From Eubacteriales bacterium (GTDB lineage: Bacteria > Bacillota > Clostridia > Peptostreptococcales > Anaerovoracaceae): DNA of 6,611 nt. This document shows, one piece after another, positions 6,523 to 6,611 of the stretch. Where the stretch lies: assembly GCA_028702415.1 (NCBI GenBank), contig JAQVOT010000068.1, positions 1 through 6,611 of the forward strand. The letters are read 5' to 3'. Under the pieces are notes generated by a model. The model worked only from the letters and a program-made list of their open reading frames with translations, did not search any database and was not told the DNA's origin. Both the position numbers and the translations under genes were made by a program. Within the stretch, counting starts at the first letter, position 1, and each line of letters opens with the position of its first letter.

Positions 6523-6611
6523 AAGCAATTGAGTTAGGAAACATAGAGAACCTGAACTACGGCCGCAGAGAAGCTATTAACTCCCTGAAAACAAATCTTC
6601 AGTTTGTCGGA
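6519..6611 (+). CDS. cpsD: CpsD/CapB-type tyrosine-protein kinase, 5' end only
   Basis: Only the first 31 codons are present; the frame is open to the end of the window. The visible REAINSLKTNLQFVG (17-31) matches the N-terminal EAxRxLRTNIQF motif of bacterial tyrosine kinases, which makes the contact between neighbouring kinase subunits. Walker A/B motifs and the C-terminal tyrosine cluster would lie downstream and cannot be checked here. The ATG overlaps the CpsC stop (ATGA), implying coupled translation and matched amounts of the two proteins, as expected for a CpsC-CpsD complex. The position directly after cpsC and the cpsA-B-C-D order strengthen the call, since the sequence alone is short. 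Confidence 0.82.
   Translation, partial: MKAIELGNIENLNYGRREAINSLKTNLQFVG

Noticed and set aside
6070..6528. Two overlapping - strand frames opposite the CpsC-like gene
   Set aside because: Both mirror the CpsC coding sequence and show no RBS or domain; the + strand call is well supported.

Overview
The window most likely comes from an anaerobic low-to-mid-GC Bacillota, probably a Clostridia member. The evidence is the two-subunit P-protein (GcvPA plus GcvPB), consensus Shine-Dalgarno sites, a clean TTGAAA-N17-TACAAT promoter, and the Gram-positive cpsABCD-type capsule block. This placement is inferred; there is no rRNA or other marker gene to fix the taxon. All genes are on the + strand and tightly packed. 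I see no mobile element, CRISPR array, tRNA or rRNA.

Left half (1-3640) is the 3' part of a metabolic operon. It begins with the last 39 codons of a GcvPA-like glycine dehydrogenase subunit 1. One base later comes a full GcvPB-like subunit 2 (123-1685), which keeps the PLP lysine but departs from the usual GcvPB sequence in several signature blocks. A TAATG overlap leads into a COG3199/AcoX-type ATP-NAD kinase-like protein (1685-2827). After a 33-base gap with a small hairpin comes a classical short-chain dehydrogenase/reductase (2861-3640). The arrangement suggests a PLP-dependent amino-acid step linked to a nicotinamide-cofactor kinase and an alcohol/carbonyl oxidoreductase. The divergent P-protein motifs make a substrate or role other than ordinary glycine cleavage possible, but this is not proven.

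Boundary (3641-3829, 189 bases without a gene) holds a strong intrinsic terminator hairpin at 3679-3706, a C-rich tract at 3716-3743, and a good sigma-A-type promoter at 3759-3787.

Right half (3830-6611) is the start of a capsular/exopolysaccharide operon in the classical Gram-positive order. It has an LytR-CpsA-Psr (LCP) family polymer-attachment protein, a CpsB/YwqE PHP-type tyrosine phosphatase, a CpsC/Wzz-type polymerisation and kinase-activator membrane protein, and the first 31 codons of a CpsD-type tyrosine autokinase that runs off the window. Together they would control polymer length and export through a phosphorylation cycle (CpsC activates CpsD, CpsB dephosphorylates it), while the LCP protein attaches finished polymer to the cell envelope. 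Glycosyltransferase genes would be expected downstream, outside the window.
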